DNA of 64,000 nucleotides. Source: Adineta vaga (lineage: Eukaryota > Rotifera). The position numbers were made by a program, and so were the translations under genes. The notes below the pieces were generated by a model that saw nothing but the letters and a program-made list of their open reading frames with translations, was not told the DNA's origin and made no database searches. The DNA lies in NCBI GenBank assembly GCA_021613535.1, contig CP075495.1:14074001-14138000 (forward strand), read 5' to 3'. Below are positions 9,092 to 20,072 of this stretch, piece after piece; the stretch's first letter is position 1, and each line of letters opens with the position of its first letter.

Positions 9092-11578
9092 ATAATGAAT
9101 TTTGTTTTTAGAAAGAATATTTTATTGTAAATTAGATTATTTAATTTATTTCATTATTGAAAATTAAAATAAAGTTAGAAGATAGGAAAAAAACGATTTA
9201 TTCATTTCACAGTAGAAAAATTTCATCAATCAAATTTTAAGTTATCTTGGTCTGATTAAGTTTATATTCAAAATTGAGATATCACGTGCCTCAGTTAGAA
9301 TTCGAAGATAAATACTAGTAGATAGATTGTTGTCGAATTGAAAAGCAGAATAATATCTCTCTATTATGACTTGTCAATCGAATATTTCCATCAATTAAAA
9401 ATTTTCATTCTTATTTCATTTCAGTATTTGTTGATGAGTATTCAGACTATAAATGTTAAAGAGAATGAAAGAGAAAAAATATATAGCAGTATTTTCTCGA
9501 AAGATATCAGTCATAAAGGTGATATGAGTTTAGAACATATTCATAGTTTGTTGTAATATTCCACACGTAAGCTCAATAAATCATCGACAATGATTCTAAT
9601 TGAATATTCAACAAGAAGAACACAGAATGGACCAAAAACGTCAAGAATTTGAACGAAATCGATGTCAACTAGAAGAAAATTTCAATGAAACCGGATTTCA
9701 CAATCAAATTCCTCTCATTGGTAAACTTGATTTTCTTTCTTTTCTTTTCAGGAAATTAACGGAAAAAGGTCTTTTCAAATTTTATCTGGTCTTCAAACAT
9801 TCTCAAGATTTTTTCCTTTTTATCAAGCATAAACCATTTTCACTCATTGATCTAGAAGATTTATGAAAATTAATTATATATCTATTCTTTAAATGTCGTT
9901 TATCAAAAAGAATCGAAGACGTACATCATCATATGATAAAAACGTTCAGCCTCATTGATATCAAAAGAACATGTTTACAGTGACAAATTAATTGTTTATT
10001 ACAGAATAACTGAATGTTTTTTCATGAGTACTAGATAAAAAAAATCCGAATTATATGGAACAAGCACAGAAAATTAACGAGAAACGATGAGACAATTCTT
10101 CAACTGATATACTTGAAATAAAAAATGAGGCTACGATCACAGAAAAAAAGAACATCCGTTGATGATAATATGAACTGATATTGGAAGACGGCCTATTTTG
10201 GTTTATGATCATCAATAAGCCTGTTTATCTGAATTTGTTAGTGATTAACTGTAATGAGATCTTGAATTAGTTGATCATTTAGATGGTTGACTTGACTAAC
10301 AAGTTCGGTATTTGAATTCTAGGAGAAAAAAACATATACGTTTGTTTGTCGGCTGAGGAAAAACACGAATATCAGATATACCTCTTTTTCAGACATAGAA
10401 ATTCTACTACTTCTTTAGATAGCTATACAAGTAAACTAATAGCTGTCTATTTATATACATGAACCGAAAACATTATAGAAAATAAAACAATTAAAACGGA
10501 AATAAGCATGTGATTGGTCCATTCTGTTTTATTTTTTTATAGTGTGCTTTCGGCCTAATGTAAGAATGGAAACAGTCAATGAGAACAATGACTAAATAGA
10601 ACCATAATCATACATTCATTAATTGACCTTTTCTTCAAGTTTATCATTTGTAGATGATAGGAATAAAAGACAAAAAAAGAAAAAAACCTCTCCCTCAAAC
10701 TCGATTTCATTAAGGAAGAAAATTTCACTCACTGGAAAACTAGACGTATTGAAAAAAAAGCACTTACTTGAGATACGTGACGATTTGAAATATTAAATGG
10801 TTCTTCTTAGCTTTCATCCTATTTTAAACAGGCAATGTCTCGTAAAATCAATTTTACTTCCAAGATTTGTTTAGAGTTTTCTTTAAAAAAACATTTATTG
10901 AAAATATCTTACTTCATCCGAGATATTCATTAGTACCTGAGAAAAAATCATAGGTTTATTTTGGTTACTGTAGTTCTATTGGATCTATTCGAACAATAGT
11001 TAACTTACTATTTTTCTTGAAAGGATAGTCATCGAATAATTTTGAAATCGAGTTAGTTACACTTGACATCTAAAAATTAGAATTGTAGATTTCCACCTCA
11101 TCGTAAGTCTATCTGCTTTGTTGAGAACGAAGCGATGAAAGTGAAGTGAAGAACAAAGATTATTTTGTTGATCTTGTTCGAAACTTAACAGTGAACATGT
11201 TCATAGAGAAAAATCTTTCACCCTTGATAAAATTTATCATTTATAAGCTTCTTCTGTTTCTGTCATAATCTCGTTTGATCATTGTAAAAGCAACAAAATA
11301 CTCACTTTTGATTATGCGATACACTGAATAAAATAAAATGTAATATTTAACAATTTATTTGTTTTCAATAACTTCAAGTAAAAACCGAATATGCAATTTT
11401 CGTATCTGAAAGAAATAAAGCAAATCGTTATATACAAAGACATTCATACATATTAATATTTTTATTTAGAAATTCTCTCTTGTTGCTTTTAGCACTGATT
11501 GTTTGATTGTTCTTTATTTCTATCGCGTCATGTGAATAACGAATTTACGACTTTTCTTTCTTACGAATAATATACAGA
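9092..11578. other. Gene-poor intergenic DNA
   Basis: About 2.5 kb with no supported gene. A short open stretch at 9600-9866 begins with a charged, coiled-coil-like peptide (EEHRMDQKRQEFERNRCQLE) followed by a possible intron; it may be a remnant of a decayed gene but has no recognisable domain. The segment 9282-9388 is repeated in diverged form at 12402-12498. The rest is A/T-rich without structure I can name. Confidence 0.5.
9282..9388 (+). repeat. Direct repeat copy A (partner at 12402-12498)
   Basis: Shares with 12402-12498 the ordered blocks tcacgtgc, agttaga, agtagat..attgttgtcgaatt, aaaagca-aataatatctc and ttatgacttgtcaatcgaat, with scattered substitutions and small indels. Same orientation, about 3.1 kb apart, on either side of the foldback element. 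It could be the ends of an old element or a duplicated regulatory segment. Confidence 0.7.
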
Positions 11579-11587
11579 GACGACAGA

Positions 11588-11891
11588 ACGTAATAAAAGT
11601 TAGCAGCGGATTCGAGTATTTCCTGCTGATATTTGCTTGTGGACTTGTGATGAGTCTATAAGTGGTTGTGATGGATGTAGAATTAAATTCTGCATCGAAT
11701 GGTGTACTTTTTATTAGGGGTTGTCGAGGTGAAATTGGGAGTTTTGACCGAAATACTAGTATTTGAGACTAATTTCTAATCAGTAATCCTTGATGATATT
11801 CGCCCCTACATCTGTGATGAGTCTATAATTGGTTGTGATGGATGCAGAATTCAATTCTCTATCGAGTGGTGTAGTTTTCAAAAAGGTTTGT
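11588..11891 (+). repeat. Left terminal inverted repeat of the foldback element
   Basis: Reverse complement of 11970-12273. It contains two related internal units that each begin near gtgatgagtctataa and run through tggttgtgatggatg; they differ at several positions, so an older internal duplication preceded the inversion or was copied to both arms. Confidence 0.9.
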
Positions 11892-11969
11892 CGGAGGAAA
11901 AAAGGGGGAGAGGTTGGCCCAAATACTGGGATATGCTGTGATCCTTTCCCTCACGCCCTTCTTCATCCA

Positions 11970-12273
11970 ACAAACCTTTTTGAAAACTACACCACTCGAT
12001 AGAGAATTGAATTCTGCATCCATCACAACCAATTATAGACTCATCACAGATGTAGGGGCGAATATCATCAAGGATTACTGATTGGAAATTAGTCTCAAAT
12101 ACCAGTATTTCGGTCAAAACCCCCAATTTCATCTCGACAACCCCTAGTAAAAAGTATACCATTCGATGCAGAATTTAATTCTACATCCATCACAACCACT
12201 TATAGACTCATCATAAGTCCACAAACGAATATCAGCAGGAAATACTCGAATCCGCTGCTAACTTTCATTACGT
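11970..12273 (-). repeat. Right terminal inverted repeat of the foldback element
   Basis: Reverse complement of 11588-11891, including the internal duplicated unit. A few mismatches separate the arms (for example cattacgt here against the complement of acgtaata on the left). Confidence 0.9.
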
Positions 12274-12401
12274 GACGACAGAATAGAAAAGATTATTAAA
12301 TGTAAACCAATGACTGCGATTGTTGTTTTTACTATTTCTAATAAACGAAGAGACAAACATAATGAAATGCATTCTACAAAATAAATATCAAAACTGAAAG
12401 T

Positions 12402-12498
12402 TCACGTGCACTAGTTAGACAATAAATATTAGTAGATTGTTGTCGAATTCAAAAGCAAAATAATATCTCCCTCTTATGACTTGTCAATCGAATATTTT
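12402..12498 (+). repeat. Direct repeat copy B (partner at 9282-9388)
   Basis: Diverged same-strand copy of 9282-9388; the most conserved part is the block ending ttatgacttgtcaatcgaat. Confidence 0.7.
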
Positions 12499-12567
12499 TA
12501 TTGACGACACAGAAAACACGAGTATATGTAGTTATAAACAAAAGAATAAAACATAATTGTAATTCAA

Positions 12568-13080
12568 ATGAACCATTCATATGTTCAACTGTATCATTTA
12601 CCTAATGAAATTCTTAATTGAAATTTAAACGATTAAACCTCGGAATAATTTATCATTAGAATTTGTTGATACAATTCTTGATCGGTTTTGTTATGAGATT
12701 TTACGAAAAATAGATAATAAAACTAAACAACATAATTTTGAAACAGAAACAGCTTCGAATCTCTTTTTTGATAAAAGATTTTTCTTTAACTCATTTAATA
12801 ATTATTATTTCTATGAGAGCTGTTTTTATAAAAATATTTTTGATACAAACGAAGTTTTGATCATTTAGACGAATGTTCTTATAAAAAATACTTCAATATA
12901 TGGTATTGTATAATCCATATTTGAAAGAGTAAGCTTTGGAAATAGTTGCTTGTGGATTTGATTATGACGGTAATCGAATTATCCTTATGGTGTTAGACTG
13001 AGATATTCATACTCGCTCTGTATTCGTATTTACAAACAATCAATTCAAACTATGGCATAATAAATTTAAAAATCTGTTAC
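12568..13080 (+). pseudogene. Possible F-box protein remnant
   Basis: From ATG 12568 the frame reads MNHSYVQLYHLPNEILN and then hits a stop. LPNEIL is the start of a typical F-box motif, and such proteins form large families in bdelloids. Downstream several stops occur in all frames up to about 13080, with only scraps of plausible coding sequence. The call rests on one short motif, and the right boundary is a guess. Confidence 0.3.
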
Positions 13081-13508
13081 TATCCTTTTGACACCACTGC
13101 CAGTGAAAATCAATTATGCAATTTAAATACTTATTAGTCATGATTATCCTCTCTACTTGTGTTTTGTTAGAGATTACTCTATCATAGAAATTGATGTGTA
13201 TGCACATGTTGTGTGTATCTATATTTTGCCCTTTCTTTTTCTTTCAAACCTATCTATTCCACCCGTCTTATATATTTCAGTCAATCCTTTTTTCTCGCTC
13301 TGCCCTTTTCACTTCGTCCAGGAGAATCGTCAGAGTTTTCTCGCTTTATAGTTCGTGAAGAAAGTAACCGTGTCATATTCTTTGTTTGAATGGACGGACG
13401 ATTTCGTAGTATAAAAGCTGATGTTGTTTTTCGAATAGACCAAAAAGACAACTTGGACATCATCTATTTCTTTCATTATTAGCCTTGTCACATTTGTATC
13501 TCTGAAAG

Positions 13509-14468
13509 ATGAGTAAACATTCATTCTATCAAACTGATAGCGCAGTAACAATTCAAATTCCAGTAAAAGGTCTTAAAAAAGATCAAGTTCAAGTTCAAAC
13601 AACAGATTCAACTGTTTGTAGACTTATCACTATGATTATATATCCATCAATTCTTATTCATATTTCTTTTAGTTACATGTTGATACCAAAATACCATCGA
13701 ATGGTAGTGACTATGCACTTGATCTTGAACTTGCTTATCCAATCGATTCATCACGTACAAATTTTACTGTTACTGGTACAAATGTATGACAGTCATCAGA
13801 CAGACATTTTTCTTTTGGTAACATCGTTTTTCTATTCGTTCTCACCATAGATCGAAATCAAATTATATAAACGACAAGCAATACAATGGTTATGTTTGGA
13901 CGCTCAATCAACAGTAACTAAAGCTTTACCACCAGGTAAGATATCTTTGTTTTCTAAATTTGAATATTCATATGAATAAATTTATTCTAGTAATAATGAG
14001 TCGACCATTGATTGAAAAGGCACCTAGTTATCCTTCATCCAGTCAACGTGCAAAAAATTGGGATAAGATAGAAGCTGAAATAAAAAAAGACGAAAAAGAA
14101 AATAAAGATGAAATGGGTGATGCAAATGCGTATGTGAAAGTGCTTCCCTATTTTTCATGTATTTTTCATTTTTCCTCACATTTTAGAATTTTTGCGAGAC
14201 TTTATCGAGATAGTGATGAAAAAACACGTCGTGCTATGAATAAATCAATGGTAAATATACTCTTGTTGATAATTATTTCATTATGTCATTGATATGTTTA
14301 ATATTTAGTATGAATCTGGTGGTACATGTTTAAATATGAATTGGGAAGAAGTATCCAAAGGTCGCGTTACATGCGAACCACCTGAAGTAAATTAAGATAC
14401 TTTTACATACGTTGAAATATTTTGAAAATCTAATTTAGGGAATGGAATGGAAGAAATATGATTCATAA
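13509..14468 (+). CDS. SUGT1: SGT1/SUGT1 co-chaperone, CS plus SGS domains, no TPR
   Basis: HSP90 co-chaperone that links to SKP1/SCF complexes, kinetochore assembly and NLR-type receptors. Seven exons: 13509-13613, 13673-13783, 13851-13935, 13991-14129, 14187-14250, 14309-14386, 14439-14468. The CS domain begins at the N-terminus (FYQTDSAVTIQIPVKGL, DYALDLELAYPI, IEIKLYKRQAIQWLCL). The SGS domain follows (MSRPLIEKAPSYPSSSQRAK, NWDKIEAEIKKDEKE, DEKTRRAMNKSMYESGGT, NWEEVSKGRV, PPEGMEWKKYDS). No TPR domain is encoded upstream; 5' of the ATG there is only an acceptor-like attattag at 13475-13482. Fly Sgt1 also lacks the TPR part, so this need not be a truncation. AATAAA lies at 14598-14603. Confidence 0.93.
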
Positions 14469-14907
14469 AATATTGTCAAGACTATGAACAATATCATGAA
14501 TGTATACTTATTCGTCTGTGAAATGAATATGGTTTTTATAAACATTTTTGTTCTTCTATATTTATGTTGTAATTATATTAGAAAGAATTAGTTCTCAAAT
14601 AAATGTTGTCTGATAATGAATAAATATGGTATAAGTGTGATAGAATTCGAAGAACAATAGAAACTTAGTATCGAATATTTGTTCATAATCTAACGTTTGA
14701 GTTTAAAATTAATTGTATTTGATCATTTTTCTATCGTATCAAAGTCATTACATCATTCTTTTTTACCCTAAGTGTCCGTTGCGTCATAACATTTATACGA
14801 ATTACATTGATATACATCAACAGAATATGAATATGAATAACTAAAAATGTAACGGGTTAGAATTCGAACATGAACAGTGTATGTTTTGAAATTCAAGAAA
14901 AAAGATT
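14469..14907. other. Intergenic DNA between SGT1 and tRNA-Leu
   Basis: Holds the SGT1 3' UTR with AATAAA at 14598-14603. Nothing else recognised. Confidence 0.5.
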
Positions 14908-14990
14908 TGCCAGGGATGGGGATCGAACCCATGCTCACTATTGTGAATTGGATCTTAAGTCCAACGCCTTAACCACTCGGCCACCCTGGC
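14908..14990 (-). tRNA. tRNA-Leu (anticodon TAA)
   Basis: The minus strand begins GCCAGGGTGGCCGAGTGG, a normal leucine acceptor stem and D-arm, and ends GGGTTCGATCCCC plus CCCTGGCA. The acceptor stem pairs GCCAGGG with CCCTGGC. The anticodon loop in TTGGACTTAAGATCCAA gives TAA, reading UUA codons. The long variable arm (about 13 nt, CACAATAGTG) is as expected for a type II tRNA. No intron. A/B box sequences TGGCCGAGTGG and GGTTCGATCC are intact. Confidence 0.97.
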
Positions 14991-15167
14991 ACGAGAGAGA
15001 CTTAACCTCATTAATCTTTTAAACCGAAGCTTAAGATTTCAATCAGACTTCATTCACTTACACGATCAAAGAATGTTTTATTCCAATTTATTTTTCAAGT
15101 GACAAACGAAAAGAAAACGAACAAAACAAAACGTTAGTAAACAAACATCAGAATTCACTTCTGTATA

Positions 15168-17863
15168 TCAATAATAAGATCTCACTGGTTCTTCATTATC
15201 ATGTTTCATTGTTTTACGCTTTAACCTATTCCGAATTATTCCAACATAAAGAGGTTTGAAGAGCAGTTTATATGATAAGAAAATCAAACCAAAGATTTCC
15301 AAACAAACAACAGTAAATAATAAGTTACGAAAGATCACTTCCGATTTACGAGCTATCGGTTGTTGAACATTTTTCACATAATAGGGTGTCTCACTAATAA
15401 CGATGGCTAGTGTGGTTATTGTTGCTGACGAACGAACATATTGATCATTTGATACAAATAAACTATTCATATCGACAGTGAACGTTGGAATATAGATACC
15501 ACCAAAATCAGATTCTTCTCCTTCCATCGGTTTCGTTTCGTTGATGATTTTGTGATTGCAATAGCAACAGGTAAATTACGTGATAAAACATATTCATTTT
15601 TCCAAAATGATTGAGAAAAATCTAATGAAAGTAGGCTGTACTTTTCTTCATTCCGACCGTGTGCAGAAAAACCAATGCGTATGGCACCCATTACTTTCGT
15701 ATCTTCTAAGAACACTTTTACAGAGATGTGTTGATACGGTAATGGTACAGATAATGTTAGAGTAGCATTTATATTATTACAATCTGACCATCGAATCGTC
15801 GACCATGTTAATCCAAATTGAGCTTGAATAGAAACTGCATCACAATTTACTAACGTATTGATGAAATCAACGTTCAAAGTGAATTCTTGTTCATTGAGTA
15901 GATCGAACATTTCTTGTTCATCATGGGTGAGTGGAATCGCCAACGATTGTACATTTGTATCGAATTTTGCATTTCGCATCGATTTATCGCACGTAAAATA
16001 TGCATCTGATGGTTTTTCGATTGGGTACTGTCGTAGATATTCATTACTGAATGCGTATGAGAAACCGACCAAAACCACTACAGAGAACGATACTAAACCA
16101 CTAATCCAGTATTCACCATCACTAATCAGATCCATATGTCGAAATATGGCTTGTAATACTTTTCTAATTTTTCTACTCTGAGGGTGTTTTATAAAAAGAT
16201 GCATAATCTCCATAATAATGATAATTACGATAACAATGCTAGCAACAATAAGTGCCCAAAACAGAGGTGACACAAAGAGACAACGACCGGATCCGATACT
16301 GAACATAGTCTGAATTAGAATTTCATCAAATATGGTACTTTCTGGTGAATGTGGATATGGTACAACTTGATAGACTGTTTCTAATGTCGATTTCGACACA
16401 TCAGCAACCGATCCAAGTGGACAAAATGCATCACTCGAACACGGAATACATGCATCACTTGCATTACCAGGATTCTTCGTACCTGTTCTACAAAGAACAC
16501 AGTCATGAATACCACTTTTGTTTTTGAATGTGCCTGCCATACATGATTTTGCTGATGTAATAAACGGCGAAGAACCTGTCGTGATAACAGCAGGATAATA
16601 CTGTGATTGTGTCGGAGTGAAGATAAGAACATTTCCTTTGTCATCAAGTAAGGCTAACGATGATGGTGATGAAACAATATTCAAGAAGATTGAACTAAAT
16701 GACGATGGTAGCAACTGATGACTATTCGGAAAAATAGACAGCGGCGTACTATTCGAGTTATATCCATTCTCATGAATGTCAAATAAATAGACTTGCGATG
16801 ATGACCATACGTAATCCAATGTATAGACATTGATGAGTACTGCACCGATTCCATTCTCCATCCATGCAACACCCTTACCATTTCCGATCGATCGACCATT
16901 CGTGAATCGACTCACAAAGTTTAGCTCGATCGGATTTGTGATATTGACAGTAAATAGAAACACACGATTGATGAACTGCATACCAACGAATACATTTCCT
17001 TTCTCATCAATACTCACACTCATATCATATTTAGCTGAATAAACATCGGCATCAGCATTTGTCAATAGGTCTTGCCATGTTCCAGGAGTTGCAATCGGTT
17101 GATATTCATGAGCAACATATGGACGATAATGTTCATCGGATGAATTGAAACGAATGAGATAAATCATAGGACTATATTTGACGGTGGCATTGGCATTGTT
17201 TTGAATGAATCCAGCTATGACACCAAAATGATCACTGAGATCAACTGCATGTGGAATGAATGATTCATCTGGCCATGTTGTTTGTCCATCCCATGTATTG
17301 AGATTAGTCGATGAAGTATTGACTGCATGAAATACAGCAACATATCGATTAGTGAATACATATGCACGAATACCTTGTGGATGAACACCAAGAATCGAAT
17401 ATTCTTGATGACTATAGGTGTTGAGATAATGAAGTGAATAGGTGAAACTTGCATTGCATATCGATGAGTTCAGGTTGGATGTTTGTTGTGAATGATTGAA
17501 TGTTGCCATCCCGATGAATATTCCATTTTGATCATTTGTATGTTCACCGATGAAGAAGAAATGAAGTTGAGTTTGATTTTGTTTTTTGCCGAGAACAACA
17601 GAATAGATGAAAGTATTGGTCGTATTTGGATAGATGAGAGAACATTGTGAAGAAGTGAGTGTAGAATTGTAAGGTGCAAATTGTATGGCGAATGTTGGTG
17701 GTAGATAACTATTTTGTGCTAATACGAGAAGATGATCGTTGAGAGTGATCTTTGATCCATATGCATCGTAATCTTTAGTGTTGGGAGTGAAAACAGAATG
17801 AAGATGTTGAATATGAATGACGAGAAGTAGGAGAATACTGCACAGATAATTTGGAGAAAACAT
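15168..17863 (-). pseudogene. Intronless membrane protein, tandem copy 1, frameshifted near its C-terminus
   Basis: Unknown family, about 900 residues before the break is considered. It has a signal peptide (NYLCSILLLLVIHIQHLHSV), a large N-glycosylation-rich ectodomain with repeat-like NHL/propeller flavour (SVSIDEKGNVFVGMQFINRV, SSPSSLALLDDKGNVLIF), and a Cys-rich GCC2/GCC3 ephrin-receptor-like segment (CMAGTFKNKSGIHDCVLC, GTKNPGNASDACIPC). Three transmembrane helices follow (FWALIVASIVIVIIII; YWISGLVSFSVVVLVGF; LLFTVVCLEIFGLIFLSY). Compared with copy 2, a run of five T is four T here (15548-15551), which shifts the frame; the rest of the protein continues in another frame from 15527 to the stop at 15168. 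Without the shift the product would end ...HDNEEPVRSYY. The rest of the frame is intact, so this may be a recent lesion or a sequencing error in a homopolymer. Confidence 0.75.
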
Positions 17864-20072
17864 ATTTCTGAATGTATTATTGGAGCGAATGTACCTAGAA
17901 CGGTGAATTGAATTTCGTGATCTAGAAAAGAATTGAATAACGACTAAGACAATGGTTCATTGAATGAACATGTTTACTAATGTTTTTAGATGAGTAAGAA
18001 TTCGAATATGATAAACGGCTTGTATGTTTTATAATTATTTAAGGTAACAGGAAGAAGAGTACTTAGAACGTTTATTTGTCTATTCGAGAGATTTCTTCTT
18101 AGAAAAGAAAGCTGTTCCCTTCGTATGTGATGTTTTTGAAGACAAATATTTCTGGCGTAGCAGTGACGGCAACCAAAAATATTATAGGAGAAAATATCAA
18201 AGGAATAAAGAAAGTACTTAAATATTAATGAAGTTTTGTTCTTGACACGTCTTTGTTAATTTAAATTTCACATTAAATAATACGTGACAGAATGTACGAC
18301 GATAATACTGTGGCAATTATCATTCCCGTTATCCTTCACTATGTTTCTAATTTCTATTTATCGTATAGATCTCGTTAGAAAATTTTTATGGAAAAAGTAA
18401 GACTAATAGTACAAATGTTGTTGAATTTCTCACATCAGATAACATTAAGAAATCTGATGTACTTGATTGCTTCTGTGTCAAATCTTGTTTTTTTTCTCAT
18501 TTCACTAGATTAATATTATCTGACATCTTCTCTCATTCGATATGTTCTTGTATCATCATCGCTTTTTTAGGCTTTGCCGTTGATTATACAATGGAAATCA
18601 TACATCTTGATTCATTTCAATGTTTTCATCAGAAACACTAAAAAACTATCAACAAAAAGTTTCAAGGTACATAGCGATAAAACTGGAGTTGAACATATCA
18701 TCATTCATAATCTCATGGAACTTTCGGTGAAATTCTGTTTAGATTTAATTAAAAGATGCAAAACAAATCAAAAATTGAATTTATGTTTTTGAACTTAATA
18801 TACAAGATAACTTTATTACAGTGATTAATATGACTTTAGATATTACTCTCGTTTTCGAAAGAAATAGGTGAATAGCCTTTATCATAAAGAAGTACGATCC
18901 TATTGAACAGGTTGTAGTATTGATATAAATGATTTCTTTGAGAGTTACCAAGAATTTCTTGTAAGATAGTCATCAACAAATGAAGCATCTCGAGTAAATA
19001 AACATACTATATTAAATCTATATCATTGAATTTTTTTTTAATTGACTTTTGCATATTCAACATTTTATTGAACAAATACTTATTGTAGATCATTGACTGT
19101 AAGAATATATTTTATGCTACTTCAACAATCATTACTATACATTCAATTTATATTTTCAATTGATGTTAGATTCGATAATAATATAGATGAATTTTTGTCT
19201 TTTTGAAATTAAACAACAGAAATACTCGTACTAAAGCAATACCACCGATCGAAAGTAGAATTTAGGAGCTGACTTATATGTGAAATATCAGTTATTTCTA
19301 CTATAGTTACTTGATGTAAATCTACTTTGATTGTAAAGTATTGAGAAAAGTGGGTTGTCTCTTTCAAATAATTAGTAAAAATTGATAGAAGCATATCTGA
19401 AATAATGACATCATATTGTCGTACGAACGTATTTAAGAAATTTTCAAGAAGAAGAACGAAGTGATTAATGTTTCAAAATCATTATTTATTCTTTCATACT
19501 AAGAAGTGAACGTTTATGCCTACACAACACAACGACCACGAAAATATGAGAAGACATCGTTGATATTTTTGATAAAGGAAACAAAAATAACAAAGTATTG
19601 TTACTCAACCGGTACATTTCATATACCATTTTGTTTAACACTGTGAAAAGTCGAAAATAATCATGAACTGTATCGTAAGATCATGTACTTCAATTTCGAA
19701 ATAAGAAAGCAAAATCAAATAAAATGAATGTCGAAAGATATGTTTCGGATGAATAAGACAACTAGAAATACTATATAAGAATTCATTTTATCTTTCGTTA
19801 CATAATATCAAATAAAATGCGCTGTTTTTATTCTTGCTCACGAACACCCACCAAAACTTCTTCTACAATAAACAGACAGATACTGAGAAGTTTTATCGTT
19901 ACAAAAATATCTTAGTTCGTAGATAACGGATATACATCACACAGACATGTCTTTTAAACAGAGATAGATAGAAATTGGATATTTTCATACAACCTCATTA
20001 AAAAATTATCAAAAGAGCAATAAACAGAAGAAAATGAGAATATTCCATTTTCATACATAACAAATGAATGTA
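17864..20072. other. Intergenic DNA between the tandem membrane-protein copies
   Basis: About 2.2 kb, A/T-rich. It does not share the similarity seen between the flanking genes; homology stops near the ATG. Short open frames (for example 18574-18792) have no domain. No repeat or RNA gene recognised. Confidence 0.5.

Larger units (their letters stand above)
11579..12282. mobile_element. Foldback transposon with 304-bp terminal inverted repeats and 9-bp target duplication (Mutator-like non-autonomous candidate)
   Basis: The left arm (11588-11891) and right arm (11970-12273) are near-perfect reverse complements; the loop between them is about 78 bp and itself partly inverted but diverged. Both ends read ACGTAAT[A/G]AAAGTTAGC inward. 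Immediately outside lies the direct repeat gacgacaga, at 11579-11587 and 12274-12282, which is a 9-bp target-site duplication. No transposase is encoded; the open frame on the minus strand at 11878-12162 is only a by-product of the arms. Long inverted ends plus a 9-bp duplication are typical of Mutator-like (MULE) elements, though hAT-like or Foldback-type relatives cannot be excluded. Each arm also contains two diverged copies of a unit of about 160 bp (near 11649-11740 and 11815-11890). The very high arm-to-arm identity indicates a young insertion or arm-to-arm conversion. Confidence 0.9.
12283..13508. other. Intergenic DNA before SGT1
   Basis: Holds direct repeat copy B (12402-12498) and an F-box-like remnant (from 12568). 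The stretch 13140-13500 is the likely SGT1 promoter/5' UTR, ending in a pyrimidine-rich AG at 13481-13482. Confidence 0.5.

Noticed and set aside
9600-9866. Charged coiled-coil-like open frame in the gene-poor block
   Set aside because: Only about 35 residues look protein-like, the rest is hydrophobic low-complexity after a possible intron; no upstream or downstream exons could be joined.
10130-10170. Weak similarity to 23775-23815 (cacagaaaaaaa..acatc.gttgatga)
   Set aside because: About 30 bases of A-rich sequence; could be chance and no flanking similarity was seen.
11878-12162. 94-codon open frame inside the foldback element
   Set aside because: It spans the palindrome loop and arms and has no transposase motif; it is a by-product of the inverted repeat.
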